This document shows, one piece after another, positions 13,466-23,481 of a DNA stretch of 64,000 nucleotides. Both the position numbers and the translations under genes were made by a program. How positions within the stretch are numbered: position 1 is the first letter of the stretch; every line of letters begins with the position of its first letter. The stretch spans positions 1 through 64,000 of the forward strand of contig NZ_MLAJ01000006.1 in the NCBI RefSeq assembly GCF_002000485.1, read 5' to 3'. Below the pieces are notes generated by a model. It worked only from the letters and a program-made list of their open reading frames with translations. It made no database searches and was not told the origin of the DNA. Source of the stretch: Rodentibacter ratti (GTDB taxonomy: Bacteria > Pseudomonadota > Gammaproteobacteria > Enterobacterales > Pasteurellaceae).

Positions 13466-13864
<399 letters not shown>

Positions 13865-13898
13865 TTAGGTTGGATGGGCGAGTGCCTATCATTGTTTT

Positions 13899-14480
13899 TT
13901 AGTGATTGAGTAACCATTCAATGGATTGTTGTAATAATTGTGATCCTTGCACGGTTAAAATACTTTCCGGATGGAATTGGAATGCGCAAATAGGCAACTC
14001 TTGGTGGCGAATCGCCATAATAATACCATTGTATTGTGCATTGATGACAAATTCCTGAGGTAAATCTTGTCCCATAAGGGAATGATAACGGGCAACCGGC
14101 ATAGGATTGACAAGCTCTTTAAACATCGCCTCGCCATCATGAGTGATTTTGGACACTTTCCCGTGTAATACTTCACCGGCGTGAACTACGTTGCCGCCAA
14201 AAGCTTGAATTAAGGCTTGATGGCCTAAACAGATGCCGATAATAGGAACATGTTTTTTTAAGCGTTCAATTAACGGCAACAAAATACCGGCTTCGGCCGG
14301 TGTGCCGGGGCCGGGGGAAAGGGCCAGAATCGTTTCAGGCGTATTTAATGCGGTTTCGATTAATTGTGCTAAATCGCAATCGTTGCGGTAAATTTTAACT
14401 TGATGTCCTAAGACACGAAATTGATCCACAAGATTATAAGTGAAGGAATCAAAGTTATCTAAAAAAAGAATATTTGCCAT
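13899..14480 (-). CDS. trpG: Anthranilate synthase glutamine amidotransferase component
   Basis: Class I glutaminase supplying ammonia to TrpE. The 193 residues contain the oxyanion segment S-P-G-P-G-T-P, the nucleophile Cys in G-I-C-L-G-H-Q, and the His-Glu pair in Q-F-H-P-E-S. It starts 10 bases after the trpE stop, so the two subunits are coupled. In E. coli this domain is fused to TrpD; here the genes are separate and another gene lies between them. Confidence 0.97.
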   Translation of the reverse strand: MANILFLDNFDSFTYNLVDQFRVLGHQVKIYRNDCDLAQLIETALNTPETILALSPGPGTPAEAGILLPLIERLKKHVPIIGICLGHQALIQAFGGNVVHAGEVLHGKVSKITHDGEAMFKELVNPMPVARYHSLMGQDLPQEFVINAQYNGIIMAIRHQELPICAFQFHPESILTVQGSQLLQQSIEWLLNH

Positions 14481-14490
14481 AACGTATCCC

Positions 14491-16038
14491 TTATTTGGCT
14501 TGTGTGTTGATCTGACGAATTGCTTTTAATACAGCGGCGGCTTTGTGTCGGGTTTCATCCGCTTCCATTTGCGGATCGGAATCTAACACCTCACCACAGC
14601 CCGCTTGCACATGGGCAATACCCTTTTGTACAAAGGCGGAGCGAATCACGATACAAGTGTCTAAATTGCCCTCGGAGGTGAGATAACCCACCGCACCACC
14701 ATAACTGTGGCGTTTTTGCTGTTCATATTGATAAATAAGTTGCATTGCCTTGATTTTCGGTGCGCCGGTGAGTGTCCCCATATTCATACAGGCTTGATAG
14801 GCGTGAAGCGCATCTAATTCAGGGCGAAGTTTACCCACTACTCGTGAAACAAGATGCATAATATGGGAATAACGATCCACTTGCATTAACTCTGCAACTT
14901 GACGAGTACCACTTTGACAAACTCGGGCAATATCGTTGCGTGCCAAATCCACTAACATTAGGTGTTCTGCTTGCTCTTTGTGATCTAATCGTAATTCCAG
15001 TTCTAAACGGGTATCCAATTCAGGATCAATATTACCGTGCGCATCAAATCCACGTGGACGTGAGCCGGCAATCGGATAAATTTCTAACTGACGATTTTTC
15101 GGCGTATATTTGAGCGCACTTTCTGGTGAGGCACCAAACAAAATGAAATCTTCATCGTTCATATAGAACATATAAGGACTTGGATTATTTTGTTTAAGCT
15201 GAGCATAACTTGCCAGTGGGTTAGGGCAAGCAAGAGAAAAGCGACGGGAAGGGACGATTTGGAAAACATCCCCAATATTAATATGGTGCTTTAACGCTTT
15301 CACTACATTGATAAATTCAGCATCCTCAAAATTCGTGTTCACCTCATCACTTGCCGGTTTAATAGATAAAATATGAGCAATATTTTTTAATTTTTGTGCG
15401 ATAGCGAGGGCTGTTTTTGCCACATTGACTTGTTCTTCCTGTGCAAAACAGTAACTTTTCAGTGTGGCTTGTTGGCTTTGATGATCGATCGTGATGAGAT
15501 GTTCGGCGAGATAAAAACTGTAGTCAGGGCAAGAAATTCCGTCATCTTTTAATTTGATGTCATTCATCGGGATGAAATTAGCCACTAAATCATAAGCAAA
15601 TAAACCGCCTAAAAAAACAGCCGTATCGCTGTGTTGGTAAAGATTCGAAATCACCCGTAATCCATCAAAAATTGTCGCTGATTGTAATTTACTGTCTTCA
15701 TCCAATTGATTCTCAAGTGGGGGAAAATCAACGGAAAATTCATCATCAAAATAGACCGCACTTAGCGGATTGCTCTGAGTTAAAACAGGAAAAATCTCTT
15801 TCAAAACCTGTTTACCATTCGCATTTAATGCTTTAAATGTGACGTTGTGACCTACGCAAGTAATTTTAACTGCCGCATTGATAAATATCAGACTTTGTAA
15901 GCTATTTTTGCTGCCAATTTCAGCAGAGTCGAGGAGCAGCGTATTAGGATGATGACATAATGTGTTAAAAATTGCGGTGGTATCTGAGTGATAAGGAACA
16001 GGTTGAGTGGTAACCGCAATGAAAGCATTGTTTTGCAT
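14491..16038 (-). CDS. trpE: Anthranilate synthase component I
   Basis: Chorismate-using subunit, first committed step of tryptophan synthesis and target of feedback inhibition. The 515 residues include the tryptophan-binding L-L-D-S-A-E-I near residue 40 and the chorismate-binding core with G-S-R-P-R-G, E-L-R-L-D-H-K-E and G-A-P-K-I-K-A-M. AGGA precedes the ATG. It is first in the cluster and begins only about 20-25 bases after the predicted transcription start. Confidence 0.98.
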   Translation of the reverse strand: MQNNAFIAVTTQPVPYHSDTTAIFNTLCHHPNTLLLDSAEIGSKNSLQSLIFINAAVKITCVGHNVTFKALNANGKQVLKEIFPVLTQSNPLSAVYFDDEFSVDFPPLENQLDEDSKLQSATIFDGLRVISNLYQHSDTAVFLGGLFAYDLVANFIPMNDIKLKDDGISCPDYSFYLAEHLITIDHQSQQATLKSYCFAQEEQVNVAKTALAIAQKLKNIAHILSIKPASDEVNTNFEDAEFINVVKALKHHINIGDVFQIVPSRRFSLACPNPLASYAQLKQNNPSPYMFYMNDEDFILFGASPESALKYTPKNRQLEIYPIAGSRPRGFDAHGNIDPELDTRLELELRLDHKEQAEHLMLVDLARNDIARVCQSGTRQVAELMQVDRYSHIMHLVSRVVGKLRPELDALHAYQACMNMGTLTGAPKIKAMQLIYQYEQQKRHSYGGAVGYLTSEGNLDTCIVIRSAFVQKGIAHVQAGCGEVLDSDPQMEADETRHKAAAVLKAIRQINTQAK

Positions 16039-16062
16039 TTTTAAATCCTTTTCAAAAATTTT

Positions 16063-16096
16063 GTACTATTAAACTAGTACAGATTAAATAAGTCAA
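16063..16096 (-). promoter_or_regulatory. trpE promoter with overlapping TrpR operator
   Basis: Read on the minus strand, TTGACT (16091-16096) and TTTAAT (16068-16073) are separated by 17 bases. The inverted repeat GTACTAGTTTAATAGTAC (16063-16080) covers the -10 and closely matches the known TrpR operator (core CTAGT...ACTAG). Transcription should begin near 16061, leaving about 23 bases before the trpE ATG: too short for a leader peptide and attenuator. Control is therefore predicted to rest on TrpR repression alone. trpR itself is not in the window. Confidence 0.85.
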
Positions 16097-16129
16097 GAAG
16101 AGATTTAAAAAATCTTGTGTTATTGAATT

Positions 16130-16255
16130 TTATATTGGCTGAAAACCTTGCTGAATGTGTGAACGGGCTTGTTTATTATCGGTATATAAATTATAGGCTT
16201 CATCACTACGATAAACTTTAGTTGAAGGGAAAAAATATTTTGGGGTTTGTAATGC
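16130..16255 (-). pseudogene. Possible gene remnant upstream of trpE
   Basis: The trpE-azoR gap (16039-16355) holds the trp promoter, the azoR terminator and a 42-codon open stretch on the minus strand. It begins right after a TGA, has no start codon, and reads K-Y-F-F-P-S-T-K-V-Y-R-S-D-E-A-Y, then N-L-Y-T-D-N-K-Q-A-R-S-H-I, to a TAA at 16130-16132. Its residue mix is protein-like, so it may be the tail of a decayed gene. The family is not recognised. Confidence 0.3.
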
Positions 16256-16304
16256 TCATCATGTACCCCCTTCAAAGTACATTTATCAGGTTATATCTCA
16301 TGGC

Positions 16305-16335
16305 ATAAAAAAGCCATCTATGCAAAGATGGCTTT
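16305..16335 (-). terminator. azoR terminator
   Basis: On the minus strand AAAGCCATCT (16326-16335) pairs with AGATGGCTTT (16310-16319), followed by a T run. It lies 20 bases after azoR. Confidence 0.82.
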
Positions 16336-16355
16336 GAAAAGGGCTATATTTCAAA

Positions 16356-16940
16356 TTAAAGTGCGGTCACAATATCATTAATTTTTACTTTGGCAGACTG
16401 TAATGCTTTTTCAATCGCTTCCGGACCAAAGCCAATACCTTGTGCATACACAAACTGTACGTCAGTAATTCCGACAAAACCTAAAATGGCTTTCATATAT
16501 TGAGTGACAAGGTTTTCATCATCGTATAGTCCGCCAAATGCACATAATACAATTGCTTTTTTACCTTTCAATAAACCTTCCGGGCCGTTTGCCGTATATT
16601 GAAATGTGACACGCGGACGGGCGATGAAATCAAAATAAGATTTTAATTGAGTGGGAATATTCAAATTATACATTGGCGCACCAATGACAAGAGTATCCGC
16701 ATTTTTTAATTCGGAAACCAGTTCATCGGAAAGTGCGAGAAGTTGTTTTTCTTCTGCTGTTTTAGGCTCACCACGCACCGCAATAGCCGCAGTGGCATCG
16801 AAGTGGGGAAGTGGATCTTTGGCTAGATCCCGAACCACAATATTGTTACCTTGTAGTTTTTCGATCGTATAATCCACCAATTTGTTACTCTGAGAATTAT
16901 CAGCAAGAATGCTTGATTTTAACACCAATACGTTGCTCAT
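16356..16940 (-). CDS. azoR: FMN-dependent NADH azoreductase
   Basis: Flavodoxin-fold quinone/azo reductase with two-electron NADH chemistry, thought to protect against quinone stress. The 194-residue product is close to E. coli AzoR (AcpD): N-terminal [10 protein letters not shown], the FMN-binding [12 protein letters not shown], and [17 protein letters not shown] precedes the ATG. It is a single gene between the trp cluster and the divergent thrS. Confidence 0.93.
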   Translation of the reverse strand: MSNVLVLKSSILADNSQSNKLVDYTIEKLQGNNIVVRDLAKDPLPHFDATAAIAVRGEPKTAEEKQLLALSDELVSELKNADTLVIGAPMYNLNIPTQLKSYFDFIARPRVTFQYTANGPEGLLKGKKAIVLCAFGGLYDDENLVTQYMKAILGFVGITDVQFVYAQGIGFGPEAIEKALQSAKVKINDIVTAL

Positions 16941-17062
16941 TTTATTTCCTTTAACTTGCGTAAAATAAGGGTTGCGATTCTAGTGTTTATTTTTTCATAG
17001 ATAAAGTTCTTTTTAAGAAAAACATTATTTCTTTTTATGAAAAAATCAAGGCTGTTTTCTAT

Positions 17063-17091
17063 TTAACAAGATCGTAAGAAAGTGATAGAAT
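17063..17091 (+). promoter_or_regulatory. Predicted sigma-70 promoter of thrS
   Basis: TTAACA (17063-17068) and TAGAAT (17086-17091) are 17 bases apart. The start near 17098 gives a leader of about 113 bases containing an inverted uptake-signal pair (about 17096-17143) and the hairpin at 17171-17191. Confidence 0.55.
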
Positions 17092-17170
17092 TTGCGACCG
17101 CACTTTTCTCATTCAATGGTAGGAATGAAGCTAAGTGCGGTTAATTTTTATCGAATTTTTAAACGAGCAT

Positions 17171-17191
17171 GTCACCTTTCGTATGGGTGAC
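17171..17191 (+). promoter_or_regulatory. thrS translational operator: tRNA-Thr anticodon-arm mimic
   Basis: GTCACC (17171-17176) pairs with GGTGAC (17186-17191); a U-G pair then closes a 7-base loop TTCGTAT (17178-17184). Numbered as an anticodon loop this gives U33, C34-G35-U36 (a threonine anticodon) and A37. The hairpin ends 19 bases before the thrS ATG, just upstream of AAGGA. E. coli ThrRS represses its own translation by binding such an anticodon-like arm; applying that here is strong inference from sequence. Confidence 0.75.
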
Positions 17192-17210
17192 CACTGTATA
17201 AGGAAAAATT

Positions 17211-19142
17211 ATGCCAATTATTACTTTACCTGACGGTTCCCAACGTCAATTTGATCGCCCTGTTTCCGTACTTGAAGTCGCTCAAGATATTGGTGCAGGT
17301 CTTGCCAAAGCAACCATTGCCGGTCGTGTAAACGGTGAGCGCCGTGATGCCTGTGATATTATCGAGCAAGATGCCACACTGGAAATCATTACGGCAAAAG
17401 ATGAAGATGGTCTGGAAATTATCCGCCATTCTTGTGCCCATTTATTAGGTCATGCCATCAAGCAATTATTCCCGGATGTGAAAATGGCTATCGGTCCAAC
17501 CATTGAAAACGGCTTTTATTATGACGTGGATTTAGATCGCTCTTTAACCCAAGAAGATTTAGAAGCGATTGAAAAACGTATGCTTGAATTGGCGAAAACC
17601 AATTATGATGTGGTGAAAAAACGCGTAAGCTGGCAAGAAGCACGAGATACATTTGAGCAACGTGGTGAGCCGTATAAAATGGCAATTTTAGATGAAAATA
17701 TTGAACGTACGGCAACACCGGCGTTATATCATCATCAAGAATATATTGATATGTGCCGTGGGCCGCACGTGCCAAATATGCGTTTCTGCCATCATTTCAA
17801 ATTACAAAAAGTGGCTGGAGCGTACTGGCGTGGTGATAGCAAAAATAAAATGTTACAACGTATCTACGGCACCGCTTGGGCAGATAAAAAACAATTAGCA
17901 GAATATTTACAACGTTTGGAAGAAGCGGCAAAACGTGATCACCGTAAAATCGGTAAAGCCTTAGATTTGTACCATATGCAAGAAGAAGCGCCGGGTATGG
18001 TGTTCTGGCACAATGACGGTTGGACGATTTTCCGTGAGCTTGAAACCTTTGTCCGCACAAAATTAAAAGAATACGATTATCAAGAAGTAAAAGGTCCATT
18101 TATGATGGATCGTGTGTTGTGGGAAAAAACAGGACATTGGCAAAACTACGGTGATTTAATGTTCACGACACAATCGGAAAATCGTGAATATGCGATTAAG
18201 CCGATGAACTGCCCGGGTCACGTGCAAATTTTCAATCAAGGATTAAAATCTTACCGTGATTTACCTATCCGTATGGCGGAATTCGGTTCTTGCCACCGTA
18301 ATGAGCCGTCCGGTTCTTTACATGGCTTAATGCGTGTGCGTGGTTTTACCCAAGATGACGCCCATATTTTCTGCACGGAAGATCAAATCGAAAGTGAAGT
18401 TACCAGCTGTATTAAAATGGTGTATGACATTTACAGCACTTTCGGTTTTACCGATATTTATGTGAAACTTTCAACCCGTCCTGAAAACCGTATTGGTTCG
18501 GATGAAATGTGGGATCGTGCGGAAGCAGGCCTTGCTGCAGCCTTGGCACATAATCATCTTGAATATGAAGTTCAAGAAGGTGAAGGGGCATTCTACGGGC
18601 CGAAAATTGAGTTCGCATTGCGTGATAGTTTAGGTCGTGAATGGCAATGCGGTACGGTGCAATTAGACTTTGCTTTACCGGGGCGTTTAGATGCCACTTA
18701 TGTTGCTGAAGATAACGGACGTAAAATCCCGGTGATGATCCACCGTGCGATTTTAGGTTCGATCGAACGTTTCATCGGGATTATTACCGAAGAATATGCC
18801 GGTTTCTTCCCTGCTTGGTTAGCGCCAACACAGGCTGTGGTGATGAATATTACCGATAGCCAAGCGGATTATGTTCAACAGGTGGCAAAACAATTATCTG
18901 ATGCCGGTTTACGGGTGAAAACGGATTTACGAAATGAAAAAGTCGGGTTTAAAATCCGTGAACATACTTTACGCCGTGTGCCGTATATGCTGGTTTGTGG
19001 TGATAAAGAAATCGCAGAAGGTAAAGTGGCGGTGCGTACCCGTAAAGGCGTGGATCTTGGTACATTCAGCGTAGAAGAATTTGCGGAAATCTTGAAAAAA
19101 CAAGTGAGAAACCGTGAATTAAAATTGCTAAATGAAGAGTAA
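17211..19142 (+). CDS. thrS: Threonyl-tRNA synthetase
   Basis: Class IIa synthetase charging tRNA-Thr, 643 residues as in E. coli. Domains in order: TGS (1-62); the editing domain (about 65-224, with [10 protein letters not shown] and the C-R-G-P-H motif), which clears Ser-tRNA-Thr; the catalytic core (about 240-535, motif 2 around F-G-S-C-H-R-N-E, zinc Cys in M-N-C-P-G-H); and the anticodon-binding domain to the end. AAGGA precedes the ATG at 17211. It is monocistronic, with a strong terminator after it. Confidence 0.98.
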   Translation: MPIITLPDGSQRQFDRPVSVLEVAQDIGAGLAKATIAGRVNGERRDACDIIEQDATLEIITAKDEDGLEIIRHSCAHLLGHAIKQLFPDVKMAIGPTIENGFYYDVDLDRSLTQEDLEAIEKRMLELAKTNYDVVKKRVSWQEARDTFEQRGEPYKMAILDENIERTATPALYHHQEYIDMCRGPHVPNMRFCHHFKLQKVAGAYWRGDSKNKMLQRIYGTAWADKKQLAEYLQRLEEAAKRDHRKIGKALDLYHMQEEAPGMVFWHNDGWTIFRELETFVRTKLKEYDYQEVKGPFMMDRVLWEKTGHWQNYGDLMFTTQSENREYAIKPMNCPGHVQIFNQGLKSYRDLPIRMAEFGSCHRNEPSGSLHGLMRVRGFTQDDAHIFCTEDQIESEVTSCIKMVYDIYSTFGFTDIYVKLSTRPENRIGSDEMWDRAEAGLAAALAHNHLEYEVQEGEGAFYGPKIEFALRDSLGREWQCGTVQLDFALPGRLDATYVAEDNGRKIPVMIHRAILGSIERFIGIITEEYAGFFPAWLAPTQAVVMNITDSQADYVQQVAKQLSDAGLRVKTDLRNEKVGFKIREHTLRRVPYMLVCGDKEIAEGKVAVRTRKGVDLGTFSVEEFAEILKKQVRNRELKLLNEE

Positions 19143-19184
19143 AAACACCCTCAAAATTAACCGCACTTGACGGTAATAAATAAT

Positions 19185-19213
19185 GAAAGGCTAGGTTACA
19201 CTAGCCTTTTTTA
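19185..19213 (+). terminator. thrS terminator
   Basis: AAAGGCTAG (19186-19194) pairs with CTAGCCTTT (19201-19209) across a 6-base loop and is followed by T residues. Confidence 0.85.
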
Positions 19214-19338
19214 TAAATTTTAAGAAAAATGAAGGTTTCTTAACTTTTTCTTAAGATTTATCTTGTTTAATACACATCAACAAAGCAGCGATGCTTTAAA
19301 TAATGATTTTTAACCCACTATTTTAAGAGGAAAACTTT

Positions 19339-19710
19339 ATGAAAAAATTAACATTAGCAGCACTTCTTACCATTGCAACTTCAACTGCATTTGCCGGTTT
19401 TAATGGAAATGCGAATACCGCTCAAGGTGGATTTAAACAGGGTGTGGCACAAGTAATCAGCGTAAAACAAGCTTTATCGGCAAAAGATAATACGATGGTA
19501 ACCTTGGTTGGAAATATTACCCAACAAATTGATAATGATGATTACCTTTTCACTGACGGTTCTGCACAAATCAAAGTGGAAATCAAAGATCGTGTATGGA
19601 ACGGTTTAAATGTTGGCCCACAAGATAAAATTAAAATTAGTGGAAAACTAGATAACGAAGCCTTTGAAAAAGCAGAAGTTGATGTATACAGTATTGAAAA
19701 ATTGAATTAA
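19339..19710 (+). CDS. ygiW: YgiW/YdeI-family periplasmic OB-fold stress protein
   Basis: Predicted periplasmic BOF protein of 123 residues. An Sec signal peptide (M-K-K-L-T-L-A-A-L-L, cut after A-F-A about residue 20) is followed by a single OB-fold with V-T-L-V-G-N-I, Y-L-F-T-D-G-S and I-K-I-S-G-K-L-D. Relatives in Salmonella and E. coli help tolerance to stress and bind small cationic ligands. It is first in a ygiW-qseB-qseC set like those described in Haemophilus and Aggregatibacter. The 138-base gap to qseB contains a repeat element, so co-transcription is likely but not certain. Confidence 0.9.
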   Translation: MKKLTLAALLTIATSTAFAGFNGNANTAQGGFKQGVAQVISVKQALSAKDNTMVTLVGNITQQIDNDDYLFTDGSAQIKVEIKDRVWNGLNVGPQDKIKISGKLDNEAFEKAEVDVYSIEKLN

Positions 19711-19760
19711 TCATTGAAAATGGTGGGCGTTTTGCTCACCATTTTGTTTTAAAAGAGCGG

Positions 19761-19840
19761 TCACAAAAAACAATGTTTTTGCACGTTGGCTTTGCCAACA
19801 GCCTCGTGAGGGGTGAACAAACGAATGAACGAGTTTGTGA
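19761..19840 (+). repeat. Copy A of a structured dispersed repeat
   Basis: 80-base element bounded by the inverted ends TCACAAA (19761-19767) and TTTGTGA (19834-19840). Inside are GTTGGC-TTT-GCCAAC, CCTC-GT-GAGG and an ACAAAC/GTTTGT hairpin that competes with the outer stem for the 3' end. A second copy lies at 46128-46206 and keeps most of the helices through paired changes. Copy A ends 8 bases before the qseB ATG and covers the place where its ribosome site should be. Confidence 0.7.
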
Positions 19841-19848
19841 ATAAATTT

Positions 19849-20517
19849 ATGCGAATTTTATTAATTGAAGATGATGCGTTAATCGGCAACGGCTTACAAA
19901 TCGGATTATCAAAGTCCGGGTTTGTGGTGGATTGGTTTACGGACGGCAAAAGCGGTTTAAATGCCCTGAATTCAGCCCCTTATGATGCGGTCGTATTGGA
20001 TCTTACTTTACCGAAAATGGACGGATTGGATATTTTGCAACAATGGCGAAGCAATAATCAGTCTATTCCTGTTCTTATTTTGACGGCTCGTGATACTTTA
20101 GATGAGCGTATAAAAGGTCTACAAAAAGGGGCAGATGATTATCTTTGTAAGCCTTTTGCATTGGCTGAGGTGGTGGCTCGTTTACAGGCGTTAATTCGTC
20201 GTAGCTATGGACATACCGCGCCTGTTATAAGCCATTTGAATGTTACGCTTGATCCGAACCAACGAAGTGTGAGGCTAAATGATGAACCGATTTCTCTTAC
20301 AACACGGGAATATAAGTTGTTAGAACTTTTTATGTTGAATAAGGAGCGTGTTCTTTCCCGTTCAATGATTGAAGAAAAATTATCCACATGGGAAGAGGAA
20401 ATTAGCAGCGCCGCCTTAGATGTGCATATTTATAATTTACGCCAAAAATTGGGAAAACAATTCATTCGTACCGTTCATGGGGTTGGCTACGCATTAGGGC
20501 AAAATGATGAGAAATAG
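19849..20517 (+). CDS. qseB: OmpR-family response regulator QseB (FirR-like)
   Basis: 222-residue DNA-binding regulator. The receiver domain (1-115) shows the acidic pair E-D-D, phospho-acceptor Asp in V-L-D-L-T-L-P, and Lys in C-K-P-F; a winged-helix domain (about 125-220) ends with V-H-G-V-G-Y-A-L-G. An in-frame GTG at 19813 would add 12 residues encoded by the repeat element; the ATG at 19849 gives the normal start M-R-I-L-L-I-E-D-D. No good ribosome site precedes it. It overlaps qseC by 14 bases. Homologues in Haemophilus and Aggregatibacter respond to iron and catecholamine signals. Confidence 0.92.
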   Translation: MRILLIEDDALIGNGLQIGLSKSGFVVDWFTDGKSGLNALNSAPYDAVVLDLTLPKMDGLDILQQWRSNNQSIPVLILTARDTLDERIKGLQKGADDYLCKPFALAEVVARLQALIRRSYGHTAPVISHLNVTLDPNQRSVRLNDEPISLTTREYKLLELFMLNKERVLSRSMIEEKLSTWEEEISSAALDVHIYNLRQKLGKQFIRTVHGVGYALGQNDEK

Positions 20518-21862
20518 AAGTTTAAAATTCCGCTTAATGAGCGGATTATTTTTGATTGCACTGTTTGTGTGGCTGATTTCGACTGTGGTCGCTTGGACAG
20601 TTGCGAAAAAAGAAGCCTATGAAGTGTTTGATGCACAACAAGTGTTGTTTGCCGAACGTCTTGCGACCTCTGATTTACAAAATATTTTACTGGGTAATAC
20701 CGAGTTTAATCGTGGCGGATTTAAACCCTTAAAACGGAAATACGATGACGACGCCCTTGCTTTTGCCATCTTTTCTAAAAAAGGGGAACGGTTATTAAGC
20801 GATGGCGATAATGGTGATAATTTTATTTTTAGTGATAAAGAAGGCTTTAGTTCAGCCTATATCGAAAACGATGATGATAAATGGCGAATTTATTGGCTAC
20901 CGGTGGCGAAAGGAGAATTACGAATCGCCGTTGGCCAGGAAATCGAATATCGGGAAGAATTAGTCAATAAAATGGTATTTGGACAAACTGCCATTTGGTT
21001 TGGCAGTTTACCGATTTTATTGGCTGTGGTTTTTTATTTGATTTACCAAGCATTAAAACCGATTAATCAGTTAAGCCGTGAAGTGTTACAAAGAAAACCG
21101 GGGGATGTGTCGCTGCTTGATACGTCAAATGTGCCAACGGAAATTTTGCCGTTGGTGAAAAATTTGAATCAATTTTTTGACCGCACTTCGGTGATGTTAA
21201 AAAGAGAACGCCGTTTTACGTCTGATGCAGCCCACGAATTACGCAGCCCATTAGCCGCATTACGTATTCAAACCGAAGTAGCTCAACTTGCTGGTGATGA
21301 TAAAACCATGCAGGAGCAAGCCTTAGCGAATTTAACGCAAGGGATTGATCGTGCCAGTCAGTTAATTGAGCAACTTTTAACTTTATCCCGTTTAGATAAT
21401 TTGAAAGAACTGGATGAGTTACAACCTATCAAATGGCAGGAAATCATCCCTTCATTAATGAGTGAACTTTATATTTCAGCACAAAAGCGGCAGATTGAGC
21501 TGTCATTTGAAGAAAATACCATTCCTTCGGAAAAAAATGGACAGCCTGTTTTAGCTTCGCTAATGTTGAGAAATCTCATTGATAATGCGATTAAATATGC
21601 AAAATCAGGGGCTTTAGTGAAAATTATTTTATCCAAAGACCACATTATTGTAGAAGATAATGGCGGTGGCGTCAGTGAAAGCGATTTAACCCGATTGGGA
21701 CAACGCTTTTATCGTCCGGCAGGACAAAATGAAAAGGGAAGTGGTTTAGGCTTGTCTATTGTATTTCGCATCGCAGAACTGCATCACTACAAAGTGCGAT
21801 TAGAAAATGTGATGGATTCCGGAAAAATCATCGGATTTAGAGCCATTATCAGTTTGCAGTAA
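20504..21862 (+). CDS. qseC: Sensor histidine kinase QseC (FirS-like)
   Basis: 452-residue inner-membrane kinase partnering QseB. TM1 is at about 12-33 and TM2 at about 160-182, enclosing a small periplasmic domain with an acidic E-Y-R-E-E stretch just before TM2, in the place of the iron-sensing acidic motif reported for Haemophilus and Aggregatibacter relatives (from memory). HAMP follows, then HisKA with H in [11 protein letters not shown]-box L-I-D-N-A-I-K-Y and G-S-G-L-G-L-S. Two adjacent ATGs lie within the end of qseB; either could start it. Confidence 0.92.
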   Translation: MMRNRSLKFRLMSGLFLIALFVWLISTVVAWTVAKKEAYEVFDAQQVLFAERLATSDLQNILLGNTEFNRGGFKPLKRKYDDDALAFAIFSKKGERLLSDGDNGDNFIFSDKEGFSSAYIENDDDKWRIYWLPVAKGELRIAVGQEIEYREELVNKMVFGQTAIWFGSLPILLAVVFYLIYQALKPINQLSREVLQRKPGDVSLLDTSNVPTEILPLVKNLNQFFDRTSVMLKRERRFTSDAAHELRSPLAALRIQTEVAQLAGDDKTMQEQALANLTQGIDRASQLIEQLLTLSRLDNLKELDELQPIKWQEIIPSLMSELYISAQKRQIELSFEENTIPSEKNGQPVLASLMLRNLIDNAIKYAKSGALVKIILSKDHIIVEDNGGGVSESDLTRLGQRFYRPAGQNEKGSGLGLSIVFRIAELHHYKVRLENVMDSGKIIGFRAIISLQ

Positions 21863-21971
21863 AAATATATTCGGGGTGATTCGGTGTTCAAGAAAATATC
21901 TTTCACCTCTCGTTTTAAAATTTCATTTTCTTTTTTACAATAAACATTCCAATTCTTAGCGAAAATACTAA

Positions 21972-22808
21972 ATGCCTCATATTTACATTGGTACGGGCGG
22001 TTACGCAGATAGAGATCTACTCGGTACTGTTTATCCTTTAGGAACGGCAAAAGAGGATTTTTTAACCCATTATTGCCGACACTATGATAGCGTAGAAATC
22101 AATAGTAGTTTTCATGCGACTATTGGATTGAAAACTGTGCAAGGAATGCTAGAGAAATCTGACGGAAAATTGCAATTCTCCATTAAATTGCACCAAGATT
22201 TTAGTCATACTCGAGTGGCAACAAGGGAAAGTGCTAAACAGTTTCTAAATGCATTACAGCCGTTAGTTGAACAACAAGTACTTGCTGCGTTATTTTTGCA
22301 ATTTCCCCATCGTTTTGAACGTAACCTCAATAATCGTCGGTATTTAGCGGAATTGACTCAATGGTTCACGGATTATCCGATGGCAGTCGAATTTCGTCAT
22401 CCTAGCTGGCATTGTGAGGCGGTGTTTGAGGCATTTTGCCGACAGCCCAATTTAATTTGGGGAAATGTCGATTATCCGCCCAATATCGGATTGCCGATGT
22501 TTCAACTAAACATCAATCAAAATACAGGCTATTTGCGCTTACATGGCCGCAATGGGAACTGGTGGCGTGAAAATTCTGCTCAGGCACGGCACAATTATCG
22601 TTATACCGAAAATGAGCTTGCCGAAATCGCAAATTTGATTGCTCAACAAAAAGATCGGTTTGAACGACTGTTTGTTTATTTCCAAAATACCACGCAAAGT
22701 CATTCCTTTTATAACATTGCGATGCTCAAGAATTTACTGCTACCTTTTGGCTTTGAAATGAAAACCCAAGTCGATGAGATACCTCATCAACAATGGGATT
22801 TATTTTGA
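21972..22808 (+). CDS. DUF72 family protein (YecE-like)
   Basis: 278-residue TIM-barrel-like protein of unknown biochemical role. Family features are the N-terminal I-G-T-G-G-Y, the V-E-I-N-S-S-F segment, L-L-Q-F-P-type sequence in the middle, V-E-F-R-H-P-S-W and the late R-L-H-G-R-N-G. Length fits the family. It is monocistronic after qseC (109-base gap) and convergent with the DUF1439 gene, 6 bases apart. Confidence 0.85.
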   Translation: MPHIYIGTGGYADRDLLGTVYPLGTAKEDFLTHYCRHYDSVEINSSFHATIGLKTVQGMLEKSDGKLQFSIKLHQDFSHTRVATRESAKQFLNALQPLVEQQVLAALFLQFPHRFERNLNNRRYLAELTQWFTDYPMAVEFRHPSWHCEAVFEAFCRQPNLIWGNVDYPPNIGLPMFQLNINQNTGYLRLHGRNGNWWRENSAQARHNYRYTENELAEIANLIAQQKDRFERLFVYFQNTTQSHSFYNIAMLKNLLLPFGFEMKTQVDEIPHQQWDLF

Positions 22809-22814
22809 ATATCT

Positions 22815-23378
22815 TTATAAAACGTTTGCCTCAAGTTCTAAAATACCCGGCTCAATTTTGATCCCTTTAGCAAATTTTTTGATTAAGACATCTCGAATAT
22901 TGCTTTCATCAAGAGTATAAATTGGAATGGTGGAAAGTAATGCGGAAATACTTTCACTTAAAAACGGCATGGCGATTTGTAGTTGTTCCATATACTCTTT
23001 AGGCTCACCGGACCATTGTAAAACACGTAAATTACGGAGATAAACCGCACCTTTTTCAGGGTTATAATAAGGAATGGTATCAAAAGTGAGGTTTAATTTA
23101 GCCGGGAATTGTTTATTTCCCAGTTTGAATAATCCTTCGGCTGTTCCGTTTATTTCAACACGCTTTTCTGTTCCTCTGCCAATTTTAGTTGTTAAATCCT
23201 TTAATTGGTAATCTAGCGAAAATAAACCGGGAAAGTTAAATTTATCTTTAATCGTCCCTTTTTCTAATAAATATTGATTAATTTGCTTTTCACTAATACT
23301 AAAGGGGGAAGATTGTACTTGGGGAAAAATAGTAAAACCGAGTAAGAGAATAAAGAGAGATATATTGAGCTTTTTCAT
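22815..23378 (-). CDS. DUF1439 family exported protein (YceB-like)
   Basis: 187-residue exported protein. The N-terminus M-K-K-L-N-I-S-L-F-I-L-L-L is a signal peptide, probably cut near V-Q-S-S. E. coli YceB is a lipoprotein, but no lipobox Cys is visible here, so this one is likely soluble or differently anchored. The mature part shows I-S-E-K-Q-I-N-Q-Y-L and a C-terminal I-E-P-G. Function is not established. It lies divergent from the small kinase gene. Confidence 0.75.
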   Translation of the reverse strand: MKKLNISLFILLLGFTIFPQVQSSPFSISEKQINQYLLEKGTIKDKFNFPGLFSLDYQLKDLTTKIGRGTEKRVEINGTAEGLFKLGNKQFPAKLNLTFDTIPYYNPEKGAVYLRNLRVLQWSGEPKEYMEQLQIAMPFLSESISALLSTIPIYTLDESNIRDVLIKKFAKGIKIEPGILELEANVL

Positions 23379-23481
23379 AAGATACCCATTTTAGTTGAAA
23401 GATTGAAATAAACCCGTAAAATATGTGTGGTTTTTTTAGATTAAAACTATACCATAAAATAAATGGATTTGGAGTAATATT

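Noticed and set aside
17097-17143. T-box riboswitch before thrS
   Set aside because: The hairpin is an inverted uptake-signal pair; no T-box sequence or specifier layout is present, and the anticodon mimic explains regulation better.
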